Assembly: GCF_030272615.1 (NCBI RefSeq) | Contig: NC_081413.1 | Coordinates: 24,370,501-24,430,500 of the forward strand | Direction: 5' to 3' | Length of the DNA stretch: 60,000 bases | Source of the DNA: Cryptomeria japonica | Lineage: Eukaryota > Streptophyta > Pinopsida > Cupressales > Cupressaceae | Shown: one piece after another, positions 44,862 to 56,473 of the stretch | Position numbering within the stretch: the stretch's first letter is position 1 | Layout: each line of letters begins with the position of its first letter | Position numbers and translations under genes: made by a program | Notes under the pieces: generated by a model | Databases searched by the model: none | What the model was told of the DNA's origin: nothing | The model's input: only the letters and a program-made list of their open reading frames with translations

Positions 44862-46828
44862 GTTGTACAGAGCATCAGGCTCCCCTGCATATCAGAAAAT
44901 ACCAAAAACATTCAGAAAAATATCTTGCAAAAATACCAAAAACATTCAAAAACGTCTCACAAAATCCAAAAACATCAAAAAAACATCAAAAATAAAACAA
45001 AAACATGGCAACATATTGTACATACTCATCCGCACAGATACCAAACAAACATTGTGATATACTCCACAAAATGACCACTTATCAATCAAACCAAACAACA
45101 TCAACAATCTACACAACAAACTGTCTTCAACAAGGATGCATCCTTCCTTACCAAAACAAAGACAAAAGTGACGTTTTCTTTGACAAGAAAATTATGTTAA
45201 GCTATCAAATACTTGGTTGATTTGTGAGTACAATCGTTCGTTTATCTGTATCAGGATCTTGCAGCATTGTTTTGTATCATTTGCGCATTATTTCCGTTGA
45301 AGTTCTGGGGCATGTACTAATGGTGTCTATGTGGGAAGTTCACTAAGTTACGTGATCATAGGCAAAAATATAGTCATAGATCACTACGGCTTGCTGACTA
45401 CAGCATATACCTCAACCATATGAGCATGAACCATTACCAAGGATCCTTATTCTTTATTCTTTATGTATATACTGTTTGTTTGTAGGTACAATGCTTTTTC
45501 TTTGGTTCCTCCTACCTCATCCAAAGTGGATAAAGGTTTTATCTCTTATTATGGTATGCACTTGTCTTAGGATATGATCAGCCTAAGATCAAGGAGGACG
45601 ATCCAAGTCATGCATGAAAGGAGATAATCCTTGTCTGTTCTGCAAGCAATACTCAGGTCAACTTGATCCATTATATCAAGTTGCTTGTATTAACTTGCTA
45701 TATCAAATCCATGTAAGAAATACTCTGGTCATCTTGAATCTTTATGTCAAGTTGCTTGTATTTTCTTACAACATTTTAAAGCTCAATGATGAAAAATAAA
45801 GCACTATGGATCATCATCTCATCTCATCTATATATATTGCATTTCATTGCATTCCACCCATCCATACATTCATAATAGTTGCATATCATGCATACATATT
45901 TATAATAATGCATACTCTATTTTACTCCTCTTCTTCCATAGGACTCGGTCCTAGTCCTCCATATCTTCTATCTAACATCGAATCCCCCCTCACCCTCCCT
46001 ATCTTGATCATCAACATCATCCTAATCCCTTCATCGCTTCCCATCCTCACTCATCCACAAAATTAAGCCAGTTACTCTGTCTACATAGATACATCGACTC
46101 CCACACACCTAGACTATCAACAGATACTCTGATCAAGTATATTTGGGTCTCAACAGGTAATCGATCATGGTAATCCTAGACTACATCAGGCATTTATCAT
46201 AATGACCTAGTCTCAACGGGGCTGCTATGATTCACCACAATCATCCATCCCACGCACACACTATCAATTGATCAACCAATCAAACACAATCCAATGGACA
46301 ATTACATCAATTGTCTAAGTCTCAACGAGTATTTTGCTTCATATACCTTGACTTCATCGGGCAATTACATCAATTGTCTAAGTCACATTAGGTCACTTTG
46401 ATTCACTTACTCAGACTTTATCATGTCCAAGCGACCAACTGACATTAACTATCATGCTTTGACTTGACCGGGGCAATTAAACCGATTGCACCGGATTGTC
46501 TAACCAATTTTGATCAATTGTATAGCATCAATCCAAACCCCACACTACATCTGCTATGTATCTCTTGCATGACCTCAGGGTACCCACTGGCTTGTTGTTT
46601 CTTCATATTCACTCCATTTTCTTCCATTCTTTCATCATTAGTTCTAATTTCTTCTATTCTATCTCCCCTCCACTTTTCATTCTTTTTCGAGAGATCACCC
46701 GATTTTTCAAAAAAAAATTCGGCCCATCTCTCGAGGGGGCATACCACCCATTAAATTTACATTTTATGGGGCATTTCTTCACACCTATTTTTCTTTCTTT
46801 GAAATGACGCGATAAACCGCACCGTCTC
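44862..46828 (+). repeat. G3 3' noncoding region with tandem repeats
   Basis: No coding. Three repeated patches: A-rich ATACCAAAAACATTC copies at about 44895-45000; two copies of a ~71-bp unit at about 45648 and 45719 (AATACTC, then TATATCAAGTTGCTTGTATT or a variant); and copies of a unit with CAATTACATCAATTGTCTAAG at about 46296-46500. Tat/Ogre elements are known for 3' tandem repeats that can seed satellites. Confidence 0.7.
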
Positions 46829-46841
46829 AAAGAGGGGCAAA
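46829..46841 (+). other. G3 polypurine tract
   Basis: AAAGAGGGGCAAA touches the 3' LTR and is purine apart from one C. It should prime plus-strand DNA synthesis. Confidence 0.75.
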
Positions 46842-48554
46842 TGTAGTCACATAAATCTGTCCACTTAATTAAATGAATATTTAGTATTTATTTGATTATT
46901 TAACCATCAATCAATAATTAATTAAATTAATATATTTAATTAATTCATCTTAACCCTCTTCTCCTATTAATTAAATAAATTATTCAATTTATTTGATTTA
47001 ATTCACTTAACCAAATTCAGACCATTAATTAAATAAATAAATCATATTTATTTAATTAAATATTCTCTCACATTTAAATAAATTAATATTTATTTAAATC
47101 CCCCAAAATCCCACCTCTCACATTTAAATAAATTAACATTTATTTAAATCACCTTTATCCTCTACCCACTTGCATTTTCCTACAAATGCAAGTTGCACAA
47201 TTATTTTAAATAAATAATTTATTTAAATCACATTTATCCTCCACCCACTTGTATTTTCCTACAAAAGCAAGTTGCACAACTATTTTAAATAAATTATTTA
47301 TTTAAAATCCTATTTATCCTCACCCACTTGAAACCTTTAATGGTTTCCCTTAAAGTCTTCAAAACTTGACGGCTTTAAAGTTTTCAAACTTGATGGCTTC
47401 CTTCTATAGTCTTCTTAAGCCTTTAATGGCTTCCCTTAAAGTCTTCTTAAGACTTTAATTGCTTCCCTTAAAGTCTTCAAGCCTTTAATGGTTTCCCTCA
47501 AAGTCTTCAAGCATTTTAATGCTTTATCTTCCTTTTTCTCATTTAAAAAAATTTATATTTATTTGAATATTTATCCAAATACAAATTACACCATTTAATG
47601 AAATAAATGATTTTATTTTAATTGAAAATACCAAAATTCCTCCCACTTGCATTTTCCTACAAAATTCACTTGCATGCCTAAACCCCTTCTAGATTCTTCT
47701 AAACCCTTCCTAATAAACCTAATCCATCCCCTAAATATTGTCACATTCCTAAGCAAATTGGAGTCACTTCTCAAAGACTCCAAAGTCTTTGAAAAGCAAT
47801 TAATGCTTTGTGTGTTCAACAAATTAACCTCTAAAGTCTTCCAAACCACTTATGGCTCTTACATGACCATTAATGGTTAATTCCACTTGCACCCATGGTT
47901 AAGGACTTTGACCCCTAACTTAACCCTCATGTAACCCATGTGTCTCTTCAAAGCATTTATTTCTTTGACTAGGGTAACCATCATGTCCCCTCAAGCATTT
48001 AATGCCCCTTATCTCTCCTCTCAAGCCTCCTCATGGTGACACTTGTCAACATGGGATTGGGTTGAAAGTCTCACATGGATTGAATATCTTTCAATCCTAA
48101 CCCTTGTTAAGATTACTCAATCTTAACCCTTCATTTCCCCATTTCTTCTATAAATAGAACCCTTCTCCTCAAGCAAAAAAAGAAACATTAGAGTATTGTT
48201 GTTATACTCGCATTAGCATAGAGCTTTCTCATAGCATCACTATCTACACTTGCATAGCATTTTCTCATCATATTCAACTATCTTGAATCTCCATATGGCA
48301 TCCATGGCTAGTGCTAAAAGCTGAGAGCTACACTCATTTGGGACTTGGAGAGGAGAGGAACAAGGGAGGAGCAACTATGAGCATCTTGATTAGCTATTTT
48401 ATTCTATGTTTATATGCTTTCTATTTCATGCTTAATATCTCTCTTGATATGCCTGTTTAGGATAATCTTTTGTTGCTAATACTAACGTTTTTTTCTTGTG
48501 CTCTTGTGTGTGTTGCCATCAAATAGATTTTCTAATCCTTTTTGCAGAGCATCA
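46842..48554 (+). repeat. G3 3' LTR (1713 bp)
   Basis: Nearly identical to 33138-34852. Differences seen include loss of a 24-bp unit, gain of about 21 bp near 47650-47670 (TTTTCCTACAAAATTCAC) and scattered single bases. Followed by CCTTG. Confidence 0.95.
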
Positions 48555-48559
48555 CCTTG
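48555..48559. repeat. Target duplication CCTTG, right copy (G3)
   Basis: Matches 33133-33137 on the other side of G3. Confidence 0.9.
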
Positions 48560-48912
48560 TATGATGGTGACCTGGATTTTGTAGAGCCTTGGAAAGCATG
48601 TAGAGCACCAGTTATGATAGATATAAGTCAGTGATTGGATTATTTCATTTAGTATGGGATGTTATTTAGAGGAGTTTAGTTGTGTATACCTGAGATTTCT
48701 ATTAGGGATAATCTGATAAAGGAGAAGCATAATTGAGGACTAGTCGAACACTTTGGTGTTGACAAAACAATAGCATTGGTGAGTGAACATTAATTTTGGC
48801 CTCACATCTATAAGGATGTTAGGAAATTTTTCCAGAGTTGTAGAGTTTGTCAAGTTGCAAAAGTTAGTAGTCAGAATGTGGGATTGTATAAGCCTTTGAC
48901 AATACTAGAGAG
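48560..48912 (+). pseudogene. G1 integrase, HHCC part
   Basis: Begins with a YDGDLDFVEPWKACRAP-like stretch. A His-containing EHFGVDKTIAL motif follows, then FWPHIYKDVRKFFQSCRVCQ, which supplies the two Cys of the zinc site. Several stops. It ends in GLYKPLTILES, the linker just before the catalytic core, where C3 was inserted. Confidence 0.8.
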
Positions 48913-50401
48913 TGATAACTTAATGATGAACGAATAGTACCAAACCGGTACTGAGAGAGGGGGGTGAATCAGTACAAGCAAAAACTCAACCTTAAACCGG
49001 TTTGTCAACTAACACTTATGCACTAACAGACAAACAACAACATCGGTCCTTCAATAGAGTTGAACCAGCAAAACCCAGTGTAACTAAGACAAGCAAAGAC
49101 TGGTTGACACTTATCTTCTCATATAATCTAACTCTTCATTCCCATTTCACTCTAATGCATGAACAGACAATCTACCATCAAAGATGTACATATTACAACA
49201 AGATCAACATGCATCATCACTTAATCAGAAAACAATCATAACATCACATGAAGAAAACATCACACACGACAGACATATTTTTCATGTGGAAACCCAACTG
49301 GGAAAAACCACAGTGGGGATGAATACCCACAAGCTTGTTTTTGAACTCTTTGGAAGTCCGCTCTGTTAGGAGCCTTGTCCAGTTAAAGACAGATACAATA
49401 GGATCTGTTAGGAACCAATTCTGTTAGGGATCACCTGGTTAAGGGATGGCTACAATACCCGGTTAAGGGTTAAACCCTGTTTAGGGTACCTTGTTAGAGG
49501 ATTTCAAGAACTCAATAGCTAAAGGATATCGATGAATCAGTAGCTTCGAGTTACCCTGTTAGAGGATTTTCAACAAACCGATTAAGACCACCCTTTAAGG
49601 GATTTCAAAACTGTTGAAGTAGTTAAAGATCAACAGGTATATCAATGACCTGATAATAGCACTCAATACCAATGCAGATCCGCTTAAGCTCCTCTTCACC
49701 TTCTGCACTTAAAATCTTCAGATATGACTTCTCTCCTCTAGTCTGAAAAAGAATCACGTATCTCTTCTCTTAGATACACACACACAAATTTTGCCAACAA
49801 CCTCTGAAAGAATCACAACATCGACCTTATAGGACAACAGACAGGTCGGTAGCATAAACCCTAAACCCTAGACCTGTTAGGTTAAGGAATTCAAACGATT
49901 CAATCCTGACCATTGATCATATTGTATTGAATGCAACAATCTTGATCCAATTTCAAGACATTCTCCATCGTTCATTTTCCACCGATTTCATGGCGGCTGA
50001 TAACCCATCACATGTTATCACCATTTACAGACTTCGCACATTCCTGAGGTAGATAGGAACACTCTTCCTTCAGGCACACAAGGCTTGCATGGGAACACTA
50101 TCTGTTCTTCGTTATCATGCTAACTTCATCACATAAAGATCACTGATTAAGTCACACAGGGTTGAGATACTCCAACCAGAAATCCTGAAGTGGAAATTAC
50201 CTACCAACCGGTAGTCATACAATGCTTCCATGTGTCGGTTCCCATGACTACATGCCATTTCACCTAGAACAAATATACCACTTTACTTTGGAATATATAC
50301 CGGTTCTCACATATGCCAGTTCTCTCTTCATATCACATATTGACATCAATTGCAACATACAATATCATTATTTCCTCATACCGGTTCACATAATGCCAAC
50401 A
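48913..50401 (-). repeat. C3 3' LTR (1489 bp)
   Basis: Matches 53188-54609 from TGATAACTTAATG on, with the complete outer end ...CACATAATGCCAACA on the plus strand. It contains repeated GTTAGAGGATTT and GTTAAGGG motifs (about 49370-49620) and the GGGGTGAATCAGT motif shared with C1. Confidence 0.9.
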
Positions 50402-50510
50402 ATCTCCCCCTTTGGCATTGATGGCAATATACAAAGATATCTTTCTGCAAACTCATCTTCTCCCCAATTTCTTCAGATATCTTCTCTGCTACACTTCTTC
50501 TCCCCCTTTG
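50402..50510 (-). other. C3 polypurine tracts (two)
   Basis: AAAGGGGGAGAT on the minus strand at 50402-50413 touches the 3' LTR. A second AAAGGGGGAGA lies at about 50499-50510. C1 has the same motif three times in the same place. Confidence 0.7.
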
Positions 50511-50643
50511 ACAACAATGCCAAAGTGGAGGCACAAACGTCCCTGTTCCATTATGCTGCTCCCCCTGAGGAGTAGCATCCTTCAACACATCAATCAAAAA
50601 AAATTGGACTATGCAATACTTGACTGATGTGGAACAAATACTT

Positions 50644-52395
50644 TTAATTTACCACCTGAAGGGGCAGTACCCCCAATTCACCTCTTAAATACACAAATGT
50701 AGTCTTTGAGAGAGGCTTGGTGAATATGTCTACTAACTGCTCCTTAATGGAAACATGTTCCAGTGCAATCTCTTTATTCTGAACCTTTTCCCTCAAGAAA
50801 TGATACTTAAGCTCAAAATGCTTGGTTCTAGAATGTAAAACCGGATTCTTTGAAATATTGATAGCACTTGTGTTATCACAGAATATACTTACCGGTTCAG
50901 AAATAGGGATTTTGAAGCCATCTAATACATTCTTCATCCAGATTATCTGAGTATAGTTCATGAAAGCTGCAACATACTCCGCTTTCGCTATAGACTGAGA
51001 GATACAACTCTGCTTCTTACTCATCCATGAGACCAGTCTACCACCGAGAAAGAATGCACCACTAGTTGTGCTTTTCCGATCATCCACATTACCTGCCCAA
51101 TCAGCATCTGTGAATACTTTTAGGTTGAAATCATTGTTGTATGGGTACCATAATCCATAGTCAACTGTTCCCTTCAGATACCTAAGAATCCACTTGACTA
51201 CAACCAAGTGGGATTCTCTTGGACTTTTCTGGAACCTTGCAGTAATGCCAATTTCATGTGCAATATCTGGTCTGCTATGCACTACATAATGCAATTTACC
51301 AATCATTGATCGGTATTCCTTCTCATCAACCAATGCAGAATCATCCTCTTTTGATAATTTGCAATCGGTCACCATCGGTGTACCAACCGGTTTGTTATCT
51401 TCCATGCCAAAGGTCTTCAACACCTCTTTGACATATTTGGATTGAGTGATAAAGATTCCATCTTTCATCTGCTAGATCTGCACTCCAATGAAGAACTTAA
51501 TCTCCCCTATAAGTGACATATCAAACTCTTCCTTCATCTCATCAACAAACTCATGACTCATCTTGTCATCTCCACCAAAGATAATGTCATCAACAAAAAC
51601 TTCACAGATTAGGATCTGATCTCCTTCAGATTTCAAGTAGATATTGTTATCTTCACTTGTTCTCTCAAATCCAATCTTCACGAGATGGGAATGTAGATGT
51701 TCATACCATGCTCTAGGTGCCTGCTTTAGACCATATAAGGCTTTATGTAGCCTGCACACCATATCACTGTCTTTAGATAGGGAAAACTCATCTGGTTGAT
51801 CTATATACACCTCCTCTTCAAGTACACCATTTAGGAATGCAAATTTTACATCCATTTGATATACCTTGAATCCTTTAAAAGCTGCATATGCAAGAAGCAT
51901 ACTAACTCCTTCCAATCTGGCTACACGAGCGAAGGTTTCTCCATAGTCTTCTCCTTCTTCTTGAGCATATCCTTTGCACACCAATCTGGCTTTGTTCCTG
52001 ATCATTGTGCCATCCTCATTCAGCTTGTTTCTGAACACCCATTTGGTGCCAATGACATTTTTATGTTCCGGTCTGGGTACTAAGGACCATGTACCATTTT
52101 TCTCTATCTGGTCAAGTTCCTCTTCCATTGCCTTGATCCAGTCTTCATCTTTATGAGCCTCTTTGAATGACTTAGGCTCAAATTCAAAGATCAAACATGA
52201 TTTTTCTCTGATCTTTCTTCTTGTAAGGATTCCTGCATCCTTATCTCCTATGATCTGCTTAGGATCATGATTCAGCTTGACATACCGAGGAATAGTCTTG
52301 ACTGGTTCTTCTTGCTTTTCCTCTTCATCCTCATCTTCATCAGTATCAACATTTACAGGTTCATTTAGGAAGCTTCCTGGCAAGGAGAGCTTCAA
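50644..52395 (-). pseudogene. C3 RT and RNase H (copia)
   Basis: One frame with a single TAG (51472-51474). [55 protein letters not shown] and [10 protein letters not shown]; the DD pair is intact. RNase H (51468-50644): FTDADWAG, KAEYVAA, CDNTSAI, then HSRTKHFELKYHFLR and DIFTKPLS, the normal copia end. The motif usually written AEAEY has Lys at its first Glu here. The N-terminal side opens with acidic linker sequence ([13 protein letters not shown]) and overlaps gag in another frame. Apart from the stop it looks young. Confidence 0.9.
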
Positions 52396-53116
52396 ATGCC
52401 ATCAAAATCTCCTCATCATCCATTTCTCTACTCTGTCTAGGTTCACCACTGGTGCTAGCTTCTTTTCCTTTTCTTGATGGTATAGCAGAGGCTTTAAAAG
52501 TTGATTCAGTCTTTTGAACATTGGCATCAAAACTATTTAGCTCATAGGCTGTCAACTTGGCTATGATGGAGTCCAAGGATACCTTAGTCTTGTCTATTGA
52601 TCTCAGCTCCTGAATAGCAGCAACCCTTATTGCATAGACCGGCAATAGGGATCTCAGGACTTTGCTTACCACAGTGGAATCTTCCATTTTACCACCTACA
52701 CTCTTGATATCTTCGACAACAGTTTTGATTCTAATACAATATTGTTGAATGGTTTCACCTTCAACTATTCGCATGTCTTCAAACTTTCCTCTAAGGCTTT
52801 CTTCCTTAGCTTGTTTTACATGCTCATCACCTCCATAGATATTTTCAAGAGCATCCCATACCTCTTTGGGATTTACCTTATCTTGGACATCAATGAACTC
52901 AATATCAGATAAGCTGCTGATTAGGGCTTCCATGACTTGCCCATTCTCCTGTATCTCTCTCTTTTGATCATTGGTGAGAGTACTGGTAGTGGCAACATAG
53001 GGATTCTCAACATAGCTCCATTGTTGAGCACCCATGCTTCTGATGTATATCTTCATTCTATCTTTCCATATAATGAAATTTTCTTTGTTAAACTTTGGAC
53101 CTTCCCTCTTCATCAT
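52361..53116 (-). pseudogene. C3 gag, lacking its zinc knuckle
   Basis: A 251-codon open frame: FNKENFIIWKDRMKIYIR, NPKEVWDALENIYGG, then a UBN2-type region (ETIQQYCIRIKTVVEDI, LLPVYAIRVAAI) and [17 protein letters not shown]. In copia elements of this kind a CCHC knuckle should follow, but the frame stops within five codons and runs into the acidic linker that precedes RT, in a different frame. This is the scar of an internal deletion of knuckle, protease and integrase. The Gag domain itself is intact. Confidence 0.85.
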
Positions 53117-53173
53117 TACAACAAGATCTTTCTCTCAAGCGGTTAAGCTTACAACACAGAGGACCTGGAGGAT

Positions 53174-53185
53174 GCTCCGATACCA
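53174..53185 (-). other. C3 primer-binding site, one mismatch
   Basis: The plus strand reads GCTCCGATACCA against the usual GCTCTGATACCA. It lies two bases from the 5' LTR. Confidence 0.8.
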
Positions 53186-53187
53186 AT

Positions 53188-54609
53188 TGATAGCTTAATG
53201 ATGAACGAATAGTACCAAACTGGTACTGGGAGGGGGGGGGGTGAATCAGTACAGGCAAAAACTCAACCTTAAACCGGTTTGTCAACTAACACTTATGCAC
53301 TGACAGACAAACAACAACACTGGTCCTTGAACAGAGTTCAATCGGCAAAACCCAGTGTAACTAAGACAAGCAAAGACTGGTTGACACTTATCTTCTCATA
53401 TAATCTAACTCTTCATTTCCATTTCACTCTAATGCATGAATAGACAATCTACCATCAAAGATGTACATATTATAGCAAGATCACCATGCATCACCACTTA
53501 ATCAAAAAACAATCATAACATCACATGAAGAAAACAACACACATGACACACATATTTTTCACGTGGAAACCCAATTGGGAAAAACCATGGTGGGGATGAA
53601 TACCCACAAGCTTGTTTTTGAACTCTTTGGAAGTTTGCTCTATTAGGAGCCTTGTCTGGTTAAAGATAGATACAATAGGTTCTGTTAGGAACCGATCCTA
53701 TTAGGGATCACCCGGTCAAGGGATGGCTACAATTCCTAGTTAAGGGTTAAACCCTGTTAAGGGTACCTTGTTAGAGGATTTTAAGAACTCAATAGCTAAA
53801 GGATATCAATGACTCAATAGCTTTGAGTTACCCTGTTAGAGGATTTTCAACAAGCCGGTTAAGACTACCTTGTTAGGGGAATTCACAACTGTTGAAGCAG
53901 TTAAAGTTCAACAGGTATATCAATGACTTGATAATAGCACTCAATGCTAATGCAAATCCGCTTAAGCTCCTCTTCACCTTCTGCACTTACACTCTTCAGA
54001 TATGACTTCTCTCCTCTGGTTTGGCAAGAATCACATATCTCTTCTTTTAGATACACACACATGACGTTTGCCAAAAACCTCTGAAAGAATCACAACATCG
54101 ACCTTATAGGACAACAGACAGGTCGGTAGCATAAACCCTAAACCCTAGACTTGTTAGGTTAAGGAATTCAAATGGTTCAATCCTGACCATTGATCATACT
54201 GTATTGAATGCAACAGTCTTGATCCAATATCAAGACATTCTCCATCGTTTGTTTTCCACCGATTTCATGGCAGCTAATAACCCATCACACGTTATCATCG
54301 TTTACAGATGTCGCACATTCTTGAGGTAGATAGGAACACTATTCTTTATGCAAGATCCTTCACGCGCACAAGGCTTACGTGGCAACACTATCTGTTCTTC
54401 ATTGTCATGCTAACTTCATCACATAAAGATCATCGATTGAGTCACACAGGCTTGAGATACTCCAACCAGAAATCCTGAAGTGGAAACTACCTACCAACCG
54501 GTAGTCATACAATGCTTCCATGTGCTGGTTCCCATGACTACATGCTGGTTCACCTTGACATGCCGGTTCACCTAGAAGAAATATACCGCTTTACTTTGGC
54601 ATATATACC
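53188..54609 (-). repeat. C3 5' LTR, truncated
   Basis: Matches the 3' LTR until CATATATACC at 54609, where the remaining ~120 bp are missing and G1 integrase starts. Confidence 0.85.
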
Positions 54610-54610
54610 A

Positions 54611-55650
54611 TACTTGGATTGCCTAAGACACAAAGAGGAAATGATTCTATATTTTTGGTGCTGGATAGATTCTCGAAGATGACTCATTTCATACCTTGTA
54701 AGAAGACATCAGATGTAGTGCATGTAGCTGACTTATTTTTCAAGGAAGTAGTGAGGTTGCATGGATTACCTAAGAGCATAGTTTCAGATAGAGACACTAA
54801 GTTTGTTGGTTATTTTTGGAGAACACTTTGGAAAAAGATGAAGACAGATTTGGAGTAAAGTTATACTTTTCACCCACAGACTGATGGATAGAAAAAACTA
54901 GTAAACAGGAGCTTGGGAAATTTGTTGAGATACTTAGTTGGAGAGAAAACTGGAAGTTGGGATTTGATTCTTGCACAAGTAGTGTTTTCCTACAACAATC
55001 AATGAATAGGAGTACTAGAAAAACACCTTTTGAGATTGTTACCAGAGTACACCCTAGAGGTATATCAGAATTAAGAGATATCAATAATGACGACAAGCAG
55101 AGTGCAGAGGCAGGAGAATTTGCTGATCACATGAAGGTCTTACATATTTAGGTTAAGCAGCATTTGGAGGATATGAACAACAAGTATAAGGTGAAGGCAG
55201 ATGAGAAGAGATGACATAAATAATTTGAAGTTGGCAATGAAGTAATGGTGTATTTGAGAAAAGAAACATTGCTAGTTGGAACCTATAACAAGTTGTAGAT
55301 GAGAAAGTTTGGACCTTGCAAGATCTTGAGGAAATTTAGTTTCAGAAATGCATATGAAGTGGAGCTACTTGATAGTTTGAGTATTTCACCTATATTCAAT
55401 ATTGCAAATCTACATCAGTATCATGATTTACAGTTCAATAAAGACAATATTGCAGACTTGGAGAAGTAGTTGCCCCGGAAGGAACCAATCTAGATTGAAG
55501 ACATTTTGGATAGTAGTATTGGGCATAGTACCTAGAGCACTTAGTATAGGGAGTATCTTGTGAAATGGAAGGATAGGATAATTGAAGATTCATCTTGGAT
55601 TTCTCGGGTAGAGGTGGACTGCCTTGGTTTTCCTTTGACCCCGGCAAAGT
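54611..55650 (+). pseudogene. G1 integrase core and chromodomain
   Basis: Starts [20 protein letters not shown], inside the integrase core. [11 protein letters not shown] (second catalytic Asp) and FHPQTDG follow, then a TAG where Gln is usual, before the region of the catalytic Glu. The rest is broken by stops and shifts. At about 55490-55620 a chromodomain is visible (EDILDSSIG, YREYLVKWKDR, EDSSWIS), which in chromoviruses is thought to steer integration to particular chromatin. The first catalytic Asp was lost in the C3 junction deletion. Confidence 0.85.
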
Positions 55651-55683
55651 GAGGGACTCACTTTTTCAAAAACCCCGGATGTT

Positions 55684-56468
55684 TGATGCAGGAGCATCCC
55701 CGGTTCTTGGCAATCTTGCATCAACCAAAAACATTATTTTTTCAGTTTGTTTTCTATTTTGTAGTTTCAACATTTCTTTCTTCATTTTCTTGCATTTGCT
55801 CGTCAGATTTTGCAGAGCTGGATTTTTCTTGTGCACGTATCATCTTCCTTATTCCTAAACCGTGGGACATTTGGATCATTTTCTAGCAAGTTATCACTTC
55901 TGGATTCCGAGACAGTTTTCTGGCTTAGAACATCATAACTACTTGGGCCTATTTTCTATTGGTGAATCGTGTGGATCCTTTTGGTAGCTTGCAGAGCACT
56001 AGTTCATTGATTCCAATGTTCCTTGGTGTGTGGTCGACCTTCCTTTTTATCCAAACTTCATCCTTTGGAATTTCGAGAGGAATCTCTTTGGCGGAGGCCA
56101 ACCTAGTGGTTTTTTATGTTTGATCTTGTTCATCGGCATTTGATCCCTCTTGGGCCGACCCCGATCCCTCTTGACCATATAAATCAATGTAATTAAGCAT
56201 CATAAACTATCAGTGAGAACATAGAAAATATATCTTAAGCTTTGGAAGTCCGAAGTTGATCGATTTTGTAATTAAGTATGTATGTAGCAGACCAGTGAGC
56301 CGAATCTTGTAACCCGGATGTTACCAGTTGTTTGTAATTAGTTTTCATGATTTATTTCATTCATTTATGCTTTTCCTCCATCACATCCTCTTGTTTTCGT
56401 TGTGTTTACTCTTATTGCTCGGTTTGGATTGATCTCTTTGAGGTCCCTATTAACCGGTGACTACACCA
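55684..56468 (+). repeat. G1 3' LTR (785 bp)
   Basis: TGATGCAGGAGC to GACTACACCA; partner of 1885-2670. The two copies differ at many positions, consistent with great age. Confidence 0.9.
56178..56184 (+). promoter_or_regulatory. Probable TATA box of the G1 3' LTR
   Basis: TATAAAT, matching 2380-2386 in the 5' LTR. Confidence 0.45.
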
Positions 56469-56473
56469 CTAAA
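56469..56473. repeat. Target duplication CTAAA, right copy (G1)
   Basis: Equal to 1880-1884. LINE-B sequence resumes directly after it on the minus strand. Confidence 0.85.

Larger units (their letters stand above)
33138..48554 (+). mobile_element. G3: Tat-like Ty3 retrotransposon, 15.4 kb, almost complete
   Basis: Nearly identical LTRs (33138-34852, 46842-48554), a primer site, a 2.7 kb leader, a single 2421-codon gag-pol frame and a 2 kb noncoding tail with tandem repeats. It has two RNase H domains and no chromodomain, which is the Tat/Ogre-like arrangement. It is the youngest-looking LTR element here, but gag-pol has 13 in-frame stops, so it is not active by itself. Confidence 0.9.
48913..54609 (-). 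mobile_element. C3: Ty1/copia element with internal deletion
   Basis: On the minus strand: 5' LTR 54609-53188 (outer end missing), primer site, gag joined to RT, RNase H, purine tracts, 3' LTR 50401-48913. The zinc knuckle, protease and integrase are gone. At the right the LTR stops about 120 bp early and G1 resumes about 14 codons further on than expected, so one deletion removed both, including any target duplication. GAGAG (48908-48912) is the expected left duplication. Confidence 0.85.
1885..56468 (+). mobile_element. G1: Ty3 chromovirus, split by five later insertions
   Basis: Two similar LTRs (1885-2670 and 55684-56468) flank an iMet-type primer site and gag, protease, RT, RNase H, integrase and chromodomain pieces that lie in correct Ty3 order. 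The pieces are separated by inserts at 3758-12880, 14161 to about 31262, 31710-32702, 33138-48554 and 48913 to about 54609. Without these the element is about 6 kb, normal for a chromovirus. Target duplications CTAAA are present on both sides. Many stops and frameshifts, and visibly diverged LTRs, make this the oldest LTR element of the stack. Confidence 0.9.

Noticed and set aside
49855-49870. Telomere-like CCCTAAA units (also near 54133)
   Set aside because: Only two units, in the same place in both C3 LTRs; part of the LTR and not an interstitial telomere.
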